Positions 52,961 to 61,803 of a DNA stretch of 64,000 nt are shown piece by piece. The position numbers and the translations under genes were made by a program. The stretch spans positions 1,487,001-1,551,000 of the forward strand of contig NZ_BIFR01000001.1 of the NCBI RefSeq assembly GCF_003967535.1, in the 5' to 3' direction. Positions within the stretch are counted from its first letter, which is position 1. Every line of letters begins with the position of its first letter. Source of the stretch: Tengunoibacter tsumagoiensis. GTDB lineage: Bacteria; Chloroflexota; Ktedonobacteria; Ktedonobacterales; Ktedonobacteraceae. The notes below the pieces were generated by a model. It was not told the origin of the DNA. It was given only the letters and a program-made list of their open reading frames with translations, and searched no databases.

Positions 52961-54061
52961 ATGACAGCTTTAAGCCCACGCAAACAGCAGATACTGCGTG
53001 CGCTGGTGGAGGAATATATCCACAACGCGACCCCAGTTGCCTCTGAGACGCTTGTGCGTAAATATGCATTACCGTTCAGCTCAGCTACAGTGCGTAACGA
53101 ACTGGCCGGACTGGAGGAAGCCAACCTGATCCATCAGCCCCACACATCTGCCGGTCGTGTTCCTACGGACCTTGGGTACCGGTTTTTTGTTGAGCATCTT
53201 ATGCAGGAATCGGCGTTAGCGCTTGATGAGCAGCGGCTGATCCGTCATATGTTCTATCAGGTTCAGGATCAACTGGACCAGTGGGTACGGCTGACGGCCT
53301 CAGTGATGGCAAGGCTTCTGAATAGTGCGGCGTTGATGACCCCTCCGCGTTCAAGCGAGGGAAGGTTTAAGCATGTCGAAGTTCTTGCCGTCACCGATCT
53401 TTCGGCCCATATGGTCGTTGTATTGATGGATGGCACGATTCAACAACAAAGACTGCTGTTAGACAATCCAACACAGCAAGAAGAGCTTAGTGCAGTTACC
53501 GCGCGGCTCAACCCCCTGTTTCAGGGAAAAAGTGCGCTAGAAATGAACGATGTCCTGATCTCGTATGATCCTGGTCCAGTCGAGAGGATTGTGGCCAACT
53601 CCCTGATTCGCTTACTGGAACAACATGCAGAGATGTCTGGAGACAGCTTTTACAGTGAGGATGTCTTTAATTTCTTAGACAAGACGGGTTATCAATCTTC
53701 GTTCCGTCCCATTGATGAGGATGAGCGAGGCGAGCGTATCCGAAAGGTCATTGAAGAGTTAGAGCATAAACGGGTGGTAAGGGTCATGGACGATCTGGAG
53801 CAGAAACGCATCTTACCAGCCCTGGCCACACAGCTCGCAGCAACCGATGGTGTGCAGGTCATCATTGGTGGTGAGAACCAGTGGGATGAAATGAAAGATG
53901 TCAGTCTGGTTCTAGCGCGTTATGGACAACAAGGCAAAGTGGGTGGCATGCTGGGAGTAGTTGGCCCAACGCGGATGCAATATGGCCGAGCTGTGGCTGT
54001 CGTCCGTTATATGGCGCAAGTCATGAACGAACTTCTTGCAGATGTGTATGGATATGAATAA
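52961..54061 (+). CDS. hrcA: Heat-inducible transcription repressor HrcA
   Basis: 366 residues. HrcA represses class I heat-shock genes by binding CIRCE. The N-terminal winged helix is typical: LSPRKQQILRALVEEYIHNATPVASETL, then FSSATVRNELAGLEEANLIHQPHTSAGRVPTDLGYRFFVE. The C-terminal half includes IIGGENQWDEMKDVSLVLARYG and closes with GVVGPTRMQYGRAVAVVRYMA, as in the family. It leads the chaperone locus, and its own promoter carries a CIRCE-like site, implying autoregulation. Confidence 0.97.
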   Translation: MTALSPRKQQILRALVEEYIHNATPVASETLVRKYALPFSSATVRNELAGLEEANLIHQPHTSAGRVPTDLGYRFFVEHLMQESALALDEQRLIRHMFYQVQDQLDQWVRLTASVMARLLNSAALMTPPRSSEGRFKHVEVLAVTDLSAHMVVVLMDGTIQQQRLLLDNPTQQEELSAVTARLNPLFQGKSALEMNDVLISYDPGPVERIVANSLIRLLEQHAEMSGDSFYSEDVFNFLDKTGYQSSFRPIDEDERGERIRKVIEELEHKRVVRVMDDLEQKRILPALATQLAATDGVQVIIGGENQWDEMKDVSLVLARYGQQGKVGGMLGVVGPTRMQYGRAVAVVRYMAQVMNELLADVYGYE

Positions 54062-54164
54062 TTCCCTGGAGGGAGACCTCCATTGAGCAGATCCCGGCAA
54101 GTCAAAGACAAGCCAGCGATAAGTCAGAATAACTGAGTAGTACACATAGATAGGGTAGTAGAAA

Positions 54165-54424
54165 CAGGCACTACTACTCTCAAAAAAAGCGGGTAGTAGA
54201 GCTATAAAGTGAGTAGTAATACGGTAAATCAGGCGCTACTACTCTCAAAAAAAGCGAGTAGTAGTGCTATAAAGTGAGTAGTAACACTATAAATCAGGCG
54301 CTACTACTCTCAAAAAAAGCGAGTAGTAGAGCTATAAAGTGAGTAGTAACACTATAAATCAGGCGCTACTGCTCTCAAAAAAAGCGAGTAGTAGTGCTAT
54401 AAAGTGAGTAGTAACACTATAAAT
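54165..54424. repeat. Four-copy 65-bp tandem repeat directly before dnaK
   Basis: Copies at 54165-54229, 54230-54294, 54295-54359 and 54360-54424, exactly 65 bases each. Copy 1 is slightly diverged; copies 2-4 differ at a few bases. Each unit contains a hairpin, CTACTACTC, an A-rich 11-base loop, GAGTAGTAG (copy 4 has one change, copy 1 one), followed by two 20-base half-units of the form GAGTAGTA-N4-CTATAAA. That gives eight GAGTAGTA/TATAAA elements. Copies 1 and 3 share GTAGAGCTA and copies 2 and 4 share GTAGTGCTA, suggesting duplication of a two-unit block. The last copy ends 6 bases before the dnaK ribosome site. Confidence 0.95.
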
Positions 54425-54440
54425 ATAGTAGGAGGCAACT

Positions 54441-56342
54441 GTGCCAAAAGTTATCGGTATTGATCTAGGAACTACAAACTCATGTGTTGCTGTGATGGAA
54501 GGTGGAGAACCTGTCGTTATTCCAAATGCTGAAGGTGCGCGTACAACACCATCCATTGTGGCAATCAACAAAAATGGTGAGCGTCTGGTTGGTGAGGTTG
54601 CCAAGCGTCAGGCCATTACAAATCCAGAGAACACAGTCTATTCGATCAAGCGCTTCATGGGTCGTAAATTTGATGATCCTGAAGTTGACCGCGACAAGCG
54701 CCTGGTGCCCTACAAAGTGGTTCGCTCGAATATTGGCGACGCCTGGGTTGAGGTGCAGGGTAAGACCTATAGCCCACCAGAAGTATCAGCAATGATTTTG
54801 CAGAAGTTGAAGGCTGATGCAGAGGCCTATCTGGGTGAGCGTGTGACCCAGGCTGTGATCACCGTACCAGCGTACTTCAATGATGCTCAGCGTCAGGCGA
54901 CCCGCGATGCTGGTCGGATTGCTGGTCTGGAAGTACTGCGTATCATCAACGAGCCAACTGCGGCTTCGCTGGCGTATGGTCTGGATCGTAAAAAGGACGA
55001 GCGTATTGCCGTGTATGACCTTGGTGGTGGTACCTTCGATATCTCGATCCTGGAACTGGGCGATGGCGTTTTTGAGGTAAAGAGCACCAATGGTGATACC
55101 CATCTGGGTGGAGATGACTTTGACCAGCGCATCATCACATGGCTGGCCGACGAGTTCAAGAAGGAGCAGGGCATTGATCTGCGCCAGGACCGCATGGCGG
55201 TTCAGCGTCTGAAAGAGGCTGCTGAGAAAGCGAAAAAAGAGCTCTCGAGCTCGATGCAGACTGAGATTAATCTCCCCTTCATCACGGCTGATGCCAGTGG
55301 TCCAAAGCACCTGGCGATGAATCTGACCCGCTCGAAGTTGGAGCAGCTAGTTGAGGATCTGGTCGAGAAGTCGCGCATTCCTGTGACCAAAGCTCTCTCA
55401 GATGCTGGCGTACGCCCTGGTGATATCCAGGAAGTAGTGATGGTTGGTGGACAGACCCGCATGCCTGCTGTGCAGACGCTTGTTCGCCGTATCTTCGATC
55501 GCGAGCCAAACCGTGGTGTGAACCCTGACGAAGTGGTCGCTATCGGTGCTGCGATTCAGGCTGGTGTCTTAACGGGCGATGTGAAAGATGTTCTGCTGCT
55601 GGACGTGACTCCATTGTCCCTTGGTATTGAGACCATGGGTGGTATCTTTACCCGCTTGATTGAGCGCAACACGACGATCCCAACCCAGAAGAGCCAGGTC
55701 TTCTCTACTGCCAGCGATAATCAGCCAAGCGTAGAGATTAATGTCCTGCAGGGTGAGCGCGAGTTTGCTAAGGACAACCGTTCGCTGGGTAGCTTTATTC
55801 TGGATGGTATTCCACCTGCCCCACGCGGTATTCCGCAGATCGAAGTTACCTTCGATATCGATGCCAATGGTCTGGTGAACGTCTCGGCCCGTGACAAGGG
55901 GACTGGTCGTGAGCAGAAGATCTCCATCGTGCCTGCCAGCGGTCTGTCGAAAGATCAGATCGACAAGATGGTACATGATGCAGAGGCCCATGCTTCCGAC
56001 GACAAGCGCCGTAAAGAAGAGGTCGAGGAGCGCAATCTGGCTGATAGCGCCGCCTATCGTTCAGAGAAGAGTCTGGCCGAGATTGGTGATAAGATCTCGC
56101 CTGAGCAGAAGAGCGAGCTTGAAAGCAAGATTGCTGATGTACGCACTGCTCTGTCGACGGACGATGTGCCACGCATCAAATCGGCTCGCGAGGCTCTGGA
56201 GCAGTCCTTCTACAAGATCAGCGAAGCTATGTATCGCCAGAATCCTGGTGCTGCTGGCGCTGACTTTGGTGGACAGCCAGAAGGCGGCCAGCAGGCTCCA
56301 ACTGGTGATGATCCCATTGAGGGCGAGTATAAAGAGATGTAG
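54441..56342 (+). CDS. dnaK: Chaperone protein DnaK (Hsp70)
   Basis: 633 residues. The ATPase domain begins [20 protein letters not shown] and has [20 protein letters not shown], the Hsp70 signature [14 protein letters not shown], and [14 protein letters not shown]. The substrate domain has [14 protein letters not shown], the arch region, and the lid. The C-terminus is Gly/Ala-rich and ends EGEYKEM, close to the EEVD-like acidic ends of bacterial DnaK. The start is GTG at 54441, set by AGGAGG 5 bases before it. grpE is absent from the locus; the 65-bp repeat array lies immediately upstream. Confidence 0.98.
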   Translation: MPKVIGIDLGTTNSCVAVMEGGEPVVIPNAEGARTTPSIVAINKNGERLVGEVAKRQAITNPENTVYSIKRFMGRKFDDPEVDRDKRLVPYKVVRSNIGDAWVEVQGKTYSPPEVSAMILQKLKADAEAYLGERVTQAVITVPAYFNDAQRQATRDAGRIAGLEVLRIINEPTAASLAYGLDRKKDERIAVYDLGGGTFDISILELGDGVFEVKSTNGDTHLGGDDFDQRIITWLADEFKKEQGIDLRQDRMAVQRLKEAAEKAKKELSSSMQTEINLPFITADASGPKHLAMNLTRSKLEQLVEDLVEKSRIPVTKALSDAGVRPGDIQEVVMVGGQTRMPAVQTLVRRIFDREPNRGVNPDEVVAIGAAIQAGVLTGDVKDVLLLDVTPLSLGIETMGGIFTRLIERNTTIPTQKSQVFSTASDNQPSVEINVLQGEREFAKDNRSLGSFILDGIPPAPRGIPQIEVTFDIDANGLVNVSARDKGTGREQKISIVPASGLSKDQIDKMVHDAEAHASDDKRRKEEVEERNLADSAAYRSEKSLAEIGDKISPEQKSELESKIADVRTALSTDDVPRIKSAREALEQSFYKISEAMYRQNPGAAGADFGGQPEGGQQAPTGDDPIEGEYKEM

Positions 56343-56397
56343 TTGCTGAGAGAGGCTTTCCAATGGCAGCGCGCTGCTCGGGAGGCCTCTCCCAGAT

Positions 56398-56434
56398 ACG
56401 GGTGCCAGAAACAAACGATCCTGGCATCCGTTTT
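56398..56434 (+). terminator. Terminator after dnaK
   Basis: ACGGGTGCCAG pairs with CTGGCATCCGT (one mismatch), 12-base loop, then TTTTG. An earlier stem, GAGAGGC/GCCTCTC, at 56349-56390 adds to it. The remaining 230 bases to dnaJ are AT-rich and hold its promoter; no gene is seen. Confidence 0.75.
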
Positions 56435-56672
56435 GTTAACGCTTTCTGCCAGGCCCCCGAGTGGGCTATGCATATTGCGTATCTCAAGTATTTTGATGTA
56501 ATCTTAACTCATAATGGCGTAAAATGCTTTATCCCCCGGTTGGAATTGCTTAATGTTGGAAAATGCTTACATTGGGTCTGAGGGGGGCGTGGCAAAGATC
56601 ACGCATACACTGTTTTTTGTCCAGTAGCGCGGATTAGTTCGCGCCCTGTTTCTGATGGTAAAGGACCAGCGA

Positions 56673-57818
56673 ATGGCCGCAAACAAAAGAGATTATTATG
56701 AAGTGCTGGGTGTCTCCCGCAATGCTACCGATGATGAAGTAAAAAAGACCTTCCGTCAGCTTGCGAAAAAATTTCATCCAGATACAAATAAAGAGCAGGG
56801 AGCGGAAGCCCGCTTTATCGAAATTAATGAAGCGTATGAGGTCTTAAGCGATCCGCAGAAGCGCGCGGCTTATGACCGTTATGGGCATGCCGGGGTTGGG
56901 GCTGGTGCCGGAGGTGGTGCTGGCTTTGGGACCGACTTTGGAAATTTTAGCAGTATCAATGACCTCTTTGAGACCTTTTTTGCAGGCTCGTCTGGAACTC
57001 AGCGTCGCTCTGGTCCTCAGCGAGGTGCCGATCTGCGTTATGAGCTGACGATTACCTTTGAGGAAGCCGTTTTTGGGTGCCAGAAAGAGATTGAGCTGCC
57101 ACGCTGGGAGACCTGTGCAAACTGTCGAGGTAATGGTGCACAGCCCGGTACTTCTACTGCTCGCTGTACCTCCTGTCAGGGAACAGGCGAGATTCGCAAG
57201 GTGCAGCAGTCCATCTTTGGTCAGTTTGTCAATGTGACGATGTGTGAGCGCTGTCGCGGCGAAGGCCGTGTCATTACCACGCCTTGCGAAAAGTGTCGTG
57301 GTCAGGGTCGGGTACGTAACAACCGTCGCGTGGTGGTGAATATTCCAGCTGGCGTTGACGATGGAATTAACGTACGTGTGACCGGTGAGGGCGAGGTGAG
57401 CGCCCGTGGTGGCACTCCAGGTAACCTCTATGTTGTTCTGACTGTGAAGCCTCATCAGTACTTTAAACGTCAGGGCAATGATATCCTCTATGAACTGCCC
57501 ATTAGCTTTACACAAGCAGCTTTAGGTGATGAGGTAGAAGTTCCAACGGTAGATGGCAAGTCTACGATGTTGAAGATTCCTGCTGGTACTCAGAGCAGCC
57601 GTTCATTCCGCCTCAAAGGCATGGGTGTGCCTGTCGTCCATAGTAGCGCTCGTGGCGATCAGCACGTTGTGGTTAAAGTGGTGACCCCCACCAGCCTGTC
57701 TGCTGAGCAGAAGCGCTTACTGGAAGAGTTTGCCCGTCTCGAGAATGAACAGAATGAGCACAATGGCAAAAACCCGTTCCGCGATTCTTTTGAGAAGATC
57801 AAGGATGTCTTTCAATAA
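56673..57818 (+). CDS. dnaJ: Chaperone protein DnaJ (Hsp40)
   Basis: 381 residues, co-chaperone of DnaK. The J domain begins RDYYEVLGVSRNATDDEVKKTFRQLAKKFHPDTN with the HPD triad. A Gly/Phe-rich linker follows. All four zinc motifs are present: CANCRGNG, CTSCQGTG, CERCRGEG, CEKCRGQG. The C-terminal substrate domains are normal. ATG 56673 (MAANKRDYY) has AAAGGA upstream and fits the family; a frame from 56655 adds six residues. It has its own terminator and a 330-base gap to dnaK, so it may be transcribed separately. Confidence 0.97.
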   Translation: MAANKRDYYEVLGVSRNATDDEVKKTFRQLAKKFHPDTNKEQGAEARFIEINEAYEVLSDPQKRAAYDRYGHAGVGAGAGGGAGFGTDFGNFSSINDLFETFFAGSSGTQRRSGPQRGADLRYELTITFEEAVFGCQKEIELPRWETCANCRGNGAQPGTSTARCTSCQGTGEIRKVQQSIFGQFVNVTMCERCRGEGRVITTPCEKCRGQGRVRNNRRVVVNIPAGVDDGINVRVTGEGEVSARGGTPGNLYVVLTVKPHQYFKRQGNDILYELPISFTQAALGDEVEVPTVDGKSTMLKIPAGTQSSRSFRLKGMGVPVVHSSARGDQHVVVKVVTPTSLSAEQKRLLEEFARLENEQNEHNGKNPFRDSFEKIKDVFQ

Positions 57819-57873
57819 GTCTGGTACCACGATAGCCTCTCAATAGATGATAGAGGCTTACAGCATAAAAAAT

Positions 57874-57902
57874 GACCCTCTTTAGCGAGAGGGTCGTTTT
57901 TT
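57874..57902 (+). terminator. Terminator after dnaJ
   Basis: GACCCTCT (57874-57881), loop, AGAGGGTC (57888-57895), then seven bases of which six are T. Textbook intrinsic terminator. Confidence 0.9.
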
Positions 57903-58136
57903 GTGCTCTTTTTAAGACTACTCAAAAAAAGATCTCTTCCAACGTTACTTATAGTGACGAATTGTGTTCTGTGATCTCAGTGTAGATGGTGCTTATTCAC
58001 GGTGTGAAGAGGTGTATTGATAGTTGACGAGATCCACATTCACATGACCTGAGATGCACCCGATACAAGAAGAAAGATGATCAATTGAAGCTTTTCCCTT
58101 TTACTGGTGGTCTTTGCGATCAAAGATGGAAAGATT
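57903..58136. other. Intergenic region before the kinase cluster
   Basis: About 230 bases after the dnaJ terminator with no supported gene. No clear consensus promoter was identified; the region is AT-rich and must drive the next gene. Confidence 0.35.
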
Positions 58137-59366
58137 ATGACTAGAGAACAGCCCTGGTCTGGATACGATATATTTCAGTGGTCCTTGAAGGGCAAGCCTT
58201 CACTCCGTTCATTGTTTGCAGCCCTTTTATGGACATTGGCAATCTTGCTGGTGGCTGCAAGTTTGCTAATCCTGCTCTGGCCCACATCCTTGAGCGGAGA
58301 TCATCAGCCAGAAATTGTGGGGAATGCTTTTTTTATCAGTAGTGGCTTGTTGGATACAGGTAGTGATCAGGGAATTATGGATCAGCTACAGATACGTTTG
58401 CAACAGATTCCCCCACCTGCTACGGGCCATCGTTATTATGCCTGGCTGCTGGATGATAAAGGTAGTAATGCTCTTCTATTAGATGCTTTACAGACGAGCG
58501 ATGGGCGGGCCAGTCTGACGTATAAAGGGAATGCTCAGCATCAGGATCTCCTGGCAATCTATAGTAAACTGGTGATTACTGAAGATGTGGTCTCGCCAGT
58601 TCCAACTCATCTGTCCACTGACAAAACCGTCTGGCGTTATGCCAGTGAGCTCTCAGCCGTTCCTAACCCGGCAGATACCATCAATCACTATAGCCTGCTG
58701 GCTCATCTGCGGCATCTACTGGCGCAAGATCCCAAGCTGCAGAATTTGGGATTGACTGGTGGTCTGGATATCTGGTTATACCGTAATACACTGAAGATCT
58801 TAGAGTGGTCTGGCAGTGCTCGTGATGCCTATCAGGGGCATGATGTCGGGCTGATGCAACGGCAATTAGCCCGTATTCAGGCGTATCTGATGGGGCAGAA
58901 ATTTCTGCCCGAGGAAAACCTTTCCGCGACACTTAGTTCATTACTGGCTAATGCGCCCGGATCGCGCGTTGGTATCCTGTCTGTCCAGCCGAATGCCTCG
59001 CCTCCCGCCTACCTTGATCATATCTTAAATCATTTATTGGAGCTCACCAGTTCTCCTAGCGCCACTGATCAGCAAAGACAACTGGCAAAAGAGATCCAGA
59101 CAGCTGTCAAGACAGCACGAGAGCATTTTCTGGCAGTGTACGAGAAGATTCATACTATTTTGCATCTTGCACCAGAGCAGCTGGCCGATGCAGGAACCAG
59201 TGCACTCCTCAATACCATTTTTACAGAGGCCAATGCTGCATTGGTGGGGAATATAGATCCTACTACAAATCAAGCGACTGGTGGTGTCGCGCAGATTCAC
59301 TATCTCGTGCAGAGTCTGGCTACAATGTCTGTACAGGCTTGCAGAGGGACTGGGAGCTGTCTCTAA
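58137..59366 (+). CDS. Membrane-anchored protein sharing the ectodomain of the next kinase
   Basis: 409 residues. A short cytoplasmic start, one membrane helix near residues 34-57 (AALLWTLAILLVAASLLILL), and a large external part. That part is paralogous to the ectodomain of the adjacent kinase: FFISSGLLDTGSDQGI..LQIRLQQIPPP..HRYYAWLLDD, then KLVITED..VWRY, GLTGGLDIWLYRNTLKILEWSGSARDAY and the closing VGNIDPTTNQATGGVAQIHYLVQSLAT block. It has no kinase domain. ATG 58137 follows GGAAAG. A regulator or co-receptor for the kinase is possible but only inferred. Confidence 0.8.
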   Translation: MTREQPWSGYDIFQWSLKGKPSLRSLFAALLWTLAILLVAASLLILLWPTSLSGDHQPEIVGNAFFISSGLLDTGSDQGIMDQLQIRLQQIPPPATGHRYYAWLLDDKGSNALLLDALQTSDGRASLTYKGNAQHQDLLAIYSKLVITEDVVSPVPTHLSTDKTVWRYASELSAVPNPADTINHYSLLAHLRHLLAQDPKLQNLGLTGGLDIWLYRNTLKILEWSGSARDAYQGHDVGLMQRQLARIQAYLMGQKFLPEENLSATLSSLLANAPGSRVGILSVQPNASPPAYLDHILNHLLELTSSPSATDQQRQLAKEIQTAVKTAREHFLAVYEKIHTILHLAPEQLADAGTSALLNTIFTEANAALVGNIDPTTNQATGGVAQIHYLVQSLATMSVQACRGTGSCL

Positions 59367-59452
59367 GATCTTGCTGAAATAGTAATCAGTGCTATTGTTC
59401 TGCTTGTATCAGTTCATTGTCGTTAATCCCGGTGTGAAAAGAGGGGAAATGC

Positions 59453-61783
59453 ATGAGCGTATTGCCGCCATATCTGGATAAATATCAGCTACTGGAGCGG
59501 TTGGGACGTGGGGGAGCTGCCGAGGTCTGGAAGGCACTGGATACGCAGCTAGAGCGTTTTGTGGCGATCAAAATTCTGCATCCAGATCTCCAGGAAGACG
59601 AACATTTTATTGAGCGTTTTCAGCGAGAGGCGCGTCTGGTGGCGGCTTTACGGCACCCCAATATTGTTTCGGTTCATGAGTTTCGCATCACCCGGTCTGG
59701 AGAAGACACGTTATCTCCACGTACATTTGCCTATATGGTGATGGATTATATTGAAGGGCAATCATTGGGGACATATATGCAAGCTTCAATTGCCAGTGGG
59801 CAGCTCCCAACTCCAATTGAGCTTGTAAATCTATTTACCTCGTTAGGCCTTGCAATTGATTATGCACATAGTCATGGCGTTATTCATCGGGATATCAAAC
59901 CTGCCAATATTATGCTGGACAGTCATTATACTGAACGGAATCTGATGGGTGAGCCAATCTTAACCGATTTTGGGATCGCCCGGATGATGAATTCTACGAC
60001 GAGTACACAGACGAACTCTCAGATCGGGACTCCTTTTTATCTGGCTCCCGAACAATTGCAGGGATATCCAGGCAATGAGCAAAGTGATCTCTATGCACTG
60101 GGAGTTATCCTGTATGAGATGGTCACGGGCTCACTTCCTTTTCGTGGTGAGACTCCACTTGAGATGGGCCTTCAGCAGTTTCATGCTGATCCGGTTTCGC
60201 CCATTACCCATAATGCGCAGATATCTCCAGCTCTGTCTGTAGTGATTCTGAAAAGTCTGTCCCGCGATCCTGGAGCTCGTTTTTCGAGCGCAGCAGCACT
60301 GACCAGCGCGATTGCGGAAGCTCTTCAGTTGCCAGCTCCTGACGTTCTGGGGCCAGTTCCTTATCCCCTGAACAATGATGAGAGGCCAACGCTCAATGCT
60401 GCACGCTCTCAGCTAGAAGCGGAAACTGTGCTGGTCTCACCTCCAGATCTTGTTAGGGTGAAGACAGAAAAAGTTGTCATGCCCGATACAATGGTCGCAC
60501 ATGTTTCTAAGACTCCAGCCTCGCGAATTCCCACGCAACTTATGCAGCCACAACCGCCATCATCGCCTGTAGTTCGCTCTCGCCCCGCCAGGGTCTGGCC
60601 GGTTCTGATTTCTATTGTACTGGTGCTCCTGCTGGGAGGAGGAGGAATCGGGCTGTTTGTATTTCACCCGGCCTCTTCGCTACCATTTAGTGGCAGGGTT
60701 TTTTATCTGAGTAGTGGGCAGATTAGTATGGATAGTGCTCAGGGTATTGCAGATGAGCTACAGATTGAGTTACAGAATGTTCCCTCTCCTCATGCTGGAA
60801 AGCGTTATTATGTCTGGCTCCTTGGTGACGCTCATTCTTTGGGAACCGGCGATCTTGTAGGTGCGAATTTCTTCCATCTTCCACTTCTGCTGCCTGATAC
60901 TCTGACGATTACAAATGGGCAGGCTCATCTCCTCTATCAGGGGGACGGAGCGCACCATAACCTTTTAGCGCAGGTGAGCCGTTTGCTGATTACCGAAGAA
61001 GATGCTGGCAAGACGCCTGAGGTACCTACGAATGATCGAAGTCGTTGGCGCTATTTTGCCGCTCTCCCTCAGACCAATTTCTCGGTGGCAGGTAGCTCAA
61101 CGAATATTCTGCTACATCTGCGCCATCTGCTCTATAGTGAAGCTAATATCAATGAGCTGGGTTTGCAGGGAGGGCTGAATATCTGGCTCTTTCGCAATAC
61201 CGAAAAAATCTTAGAGTGGTCGGTAAGTGCTCGTGACGACTGGAAAAATGATCAACCAGCCTTAACGGATCTCATGAAAAATCAATTTATCCGTATCCTG
61301 GATTATGTGGATGGGAGCGCGAATGTGTATCTGGATCTACCGGATGGGACGCCGCTGTTGACTGATCCGACGTCTACGCGTATTCCATTGTTGACGATTA
61401 ACCCGAATCATCAATCACCTTCAGGTTATGTTAACCATGTGCTCGCGCATCTCAATCAGATTCTGAAATCGCCCGATGTTACCTCTGATATGGTGAAGCA
61501 GGCTAGGCTCAGTCAGCAAGCCTTGACGGCCTCTGAGAGCTGGCTAACCGACGTGCGGGCAGATGTGAATCAATTGTTCCGGATGGCCGTTGAGCCAGCC
61601 AGATTTGAGCCCACTACAGCTAGATTGCTCCTTGATGATCTGGTTACGAAAGCAACCTATGCTTATATTGGAAAACTTGACCCGGCCACAAATCAGGTGC
61701 AGCCAGGCGTAATGCAGGCCTTTTATGCTATCCAGCAACTGGCCACTCTGGAGATAAGTACAAGCATGCCAGCCAGTCTCTAA
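59453..61783 (+). CDS. Membrane serine/threonine protein kinase with long ectodomain
   Basis: 776 residues. The N-terminal Hanks-type kinase (about 10-280) has LGRGGAAEVWKA, VAIKIL, HRDIKPANIMLD, DFGIARM, and GTPFYLAPEQL, so it should be active. A linker of about 100 residues leads to one membrane helix near 383-405 (PVLISIVLVLLLGGGGIGLFVF). The external part of about 370 residues repeats the module of the gene upstream: FYLSSGQISMDSAQGIADELQIEL, RRYYVWLLGD-like KRYYVWLLGD, LLITEED, WRYFAAL, LQGGLNIWLFRNTEKILEWS, YIGKLDPATNQVQPGVMQAFYAIQQLAT. It starts 87 bases after that gene. Confidence 0.93.
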   Translation: MSVLPPYLDKYQLLERLGRGGAAEVWKALDTQLERFVAIKILHPDLQEDEHFIERFQREARLVAALRHPNIVSVHEFRITRSGEDTLSPRTFAYMVMDYIEGQSLGTYMQASIASGQLPTPIELVNLFTSLGLAIDYAHSHGVIHRDIKPANIMLDSHYTERNLMGEPILTDFGIARMMNSTTSTQTNSQIGTPFYLAPEQLQGYPGNEQSDLYALGVILYEMVTGSLPFRGETPLEMGLQQFHADPVSPITHNAQISPALSVVILKSLSRDPGARFSSAAALTSAIAEALQLPAPDVLGPVPYPLNNDERPTLNAARSQLEAETVLVSPPDLVRVKTEKVVMPDTMVAHVSKTPASRIPTQLMQPQPPSSPVVRSRPARVWPVLISIVLVLLLGGGGIGLFVFHPASSLPFSGRVFYLSSGQISMDSAQGIADELQIELQNVPSPHAGKRYYVWLLGDAHSLGTGDLVGANFFHLPLLLPDTLTITNGQAHLLYQGDGAHHNLLAQVSRLLITEEDAGKTPEVPTNDRSRWRYFAALPQTNFSVAGSSTNILLHLRHLLYSEANINELGLQGGLNIWLFRNTEKILEWSVSARDDWKNDQPALTDLMKNQFIRILDYVDGSANVYLDLPDGTPLLTDPTSTRIPLLTINPNHQSPSGYVNHVLAHLNQILKSPDVTSDMVKQARLSQQALTASESWLTDVRADVNQLFRMAVEPARFEPTTARLLLDDLVTKATYAYIGKLDPATNQVQPGVMQAFYAIQQLATLEISTSMPASL

Positions 61784-61803
61784 GTGTGCAAGGAGGAGAG
61801 CTC

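Noticed and set aside
54165..54424. CRISPR array
   Set aside because: The 65-base units are contiguous and nearly identical throughout, with no unique spacers, and no cas genes are present.
54786..55310. Long minus-strand frame opposite dnaK
   Set aside because: Such frames are common opposite highly biased genes like dnaK; the protein has no recognisable motif.
56844..57515. 223-codon minus-strand frame opposite dnaJ
   Set aside because: Shadow of the coding bias and Gly-rich repeats of dnaJ; low-complexity Thr/Ala sequence with no family resemblance.
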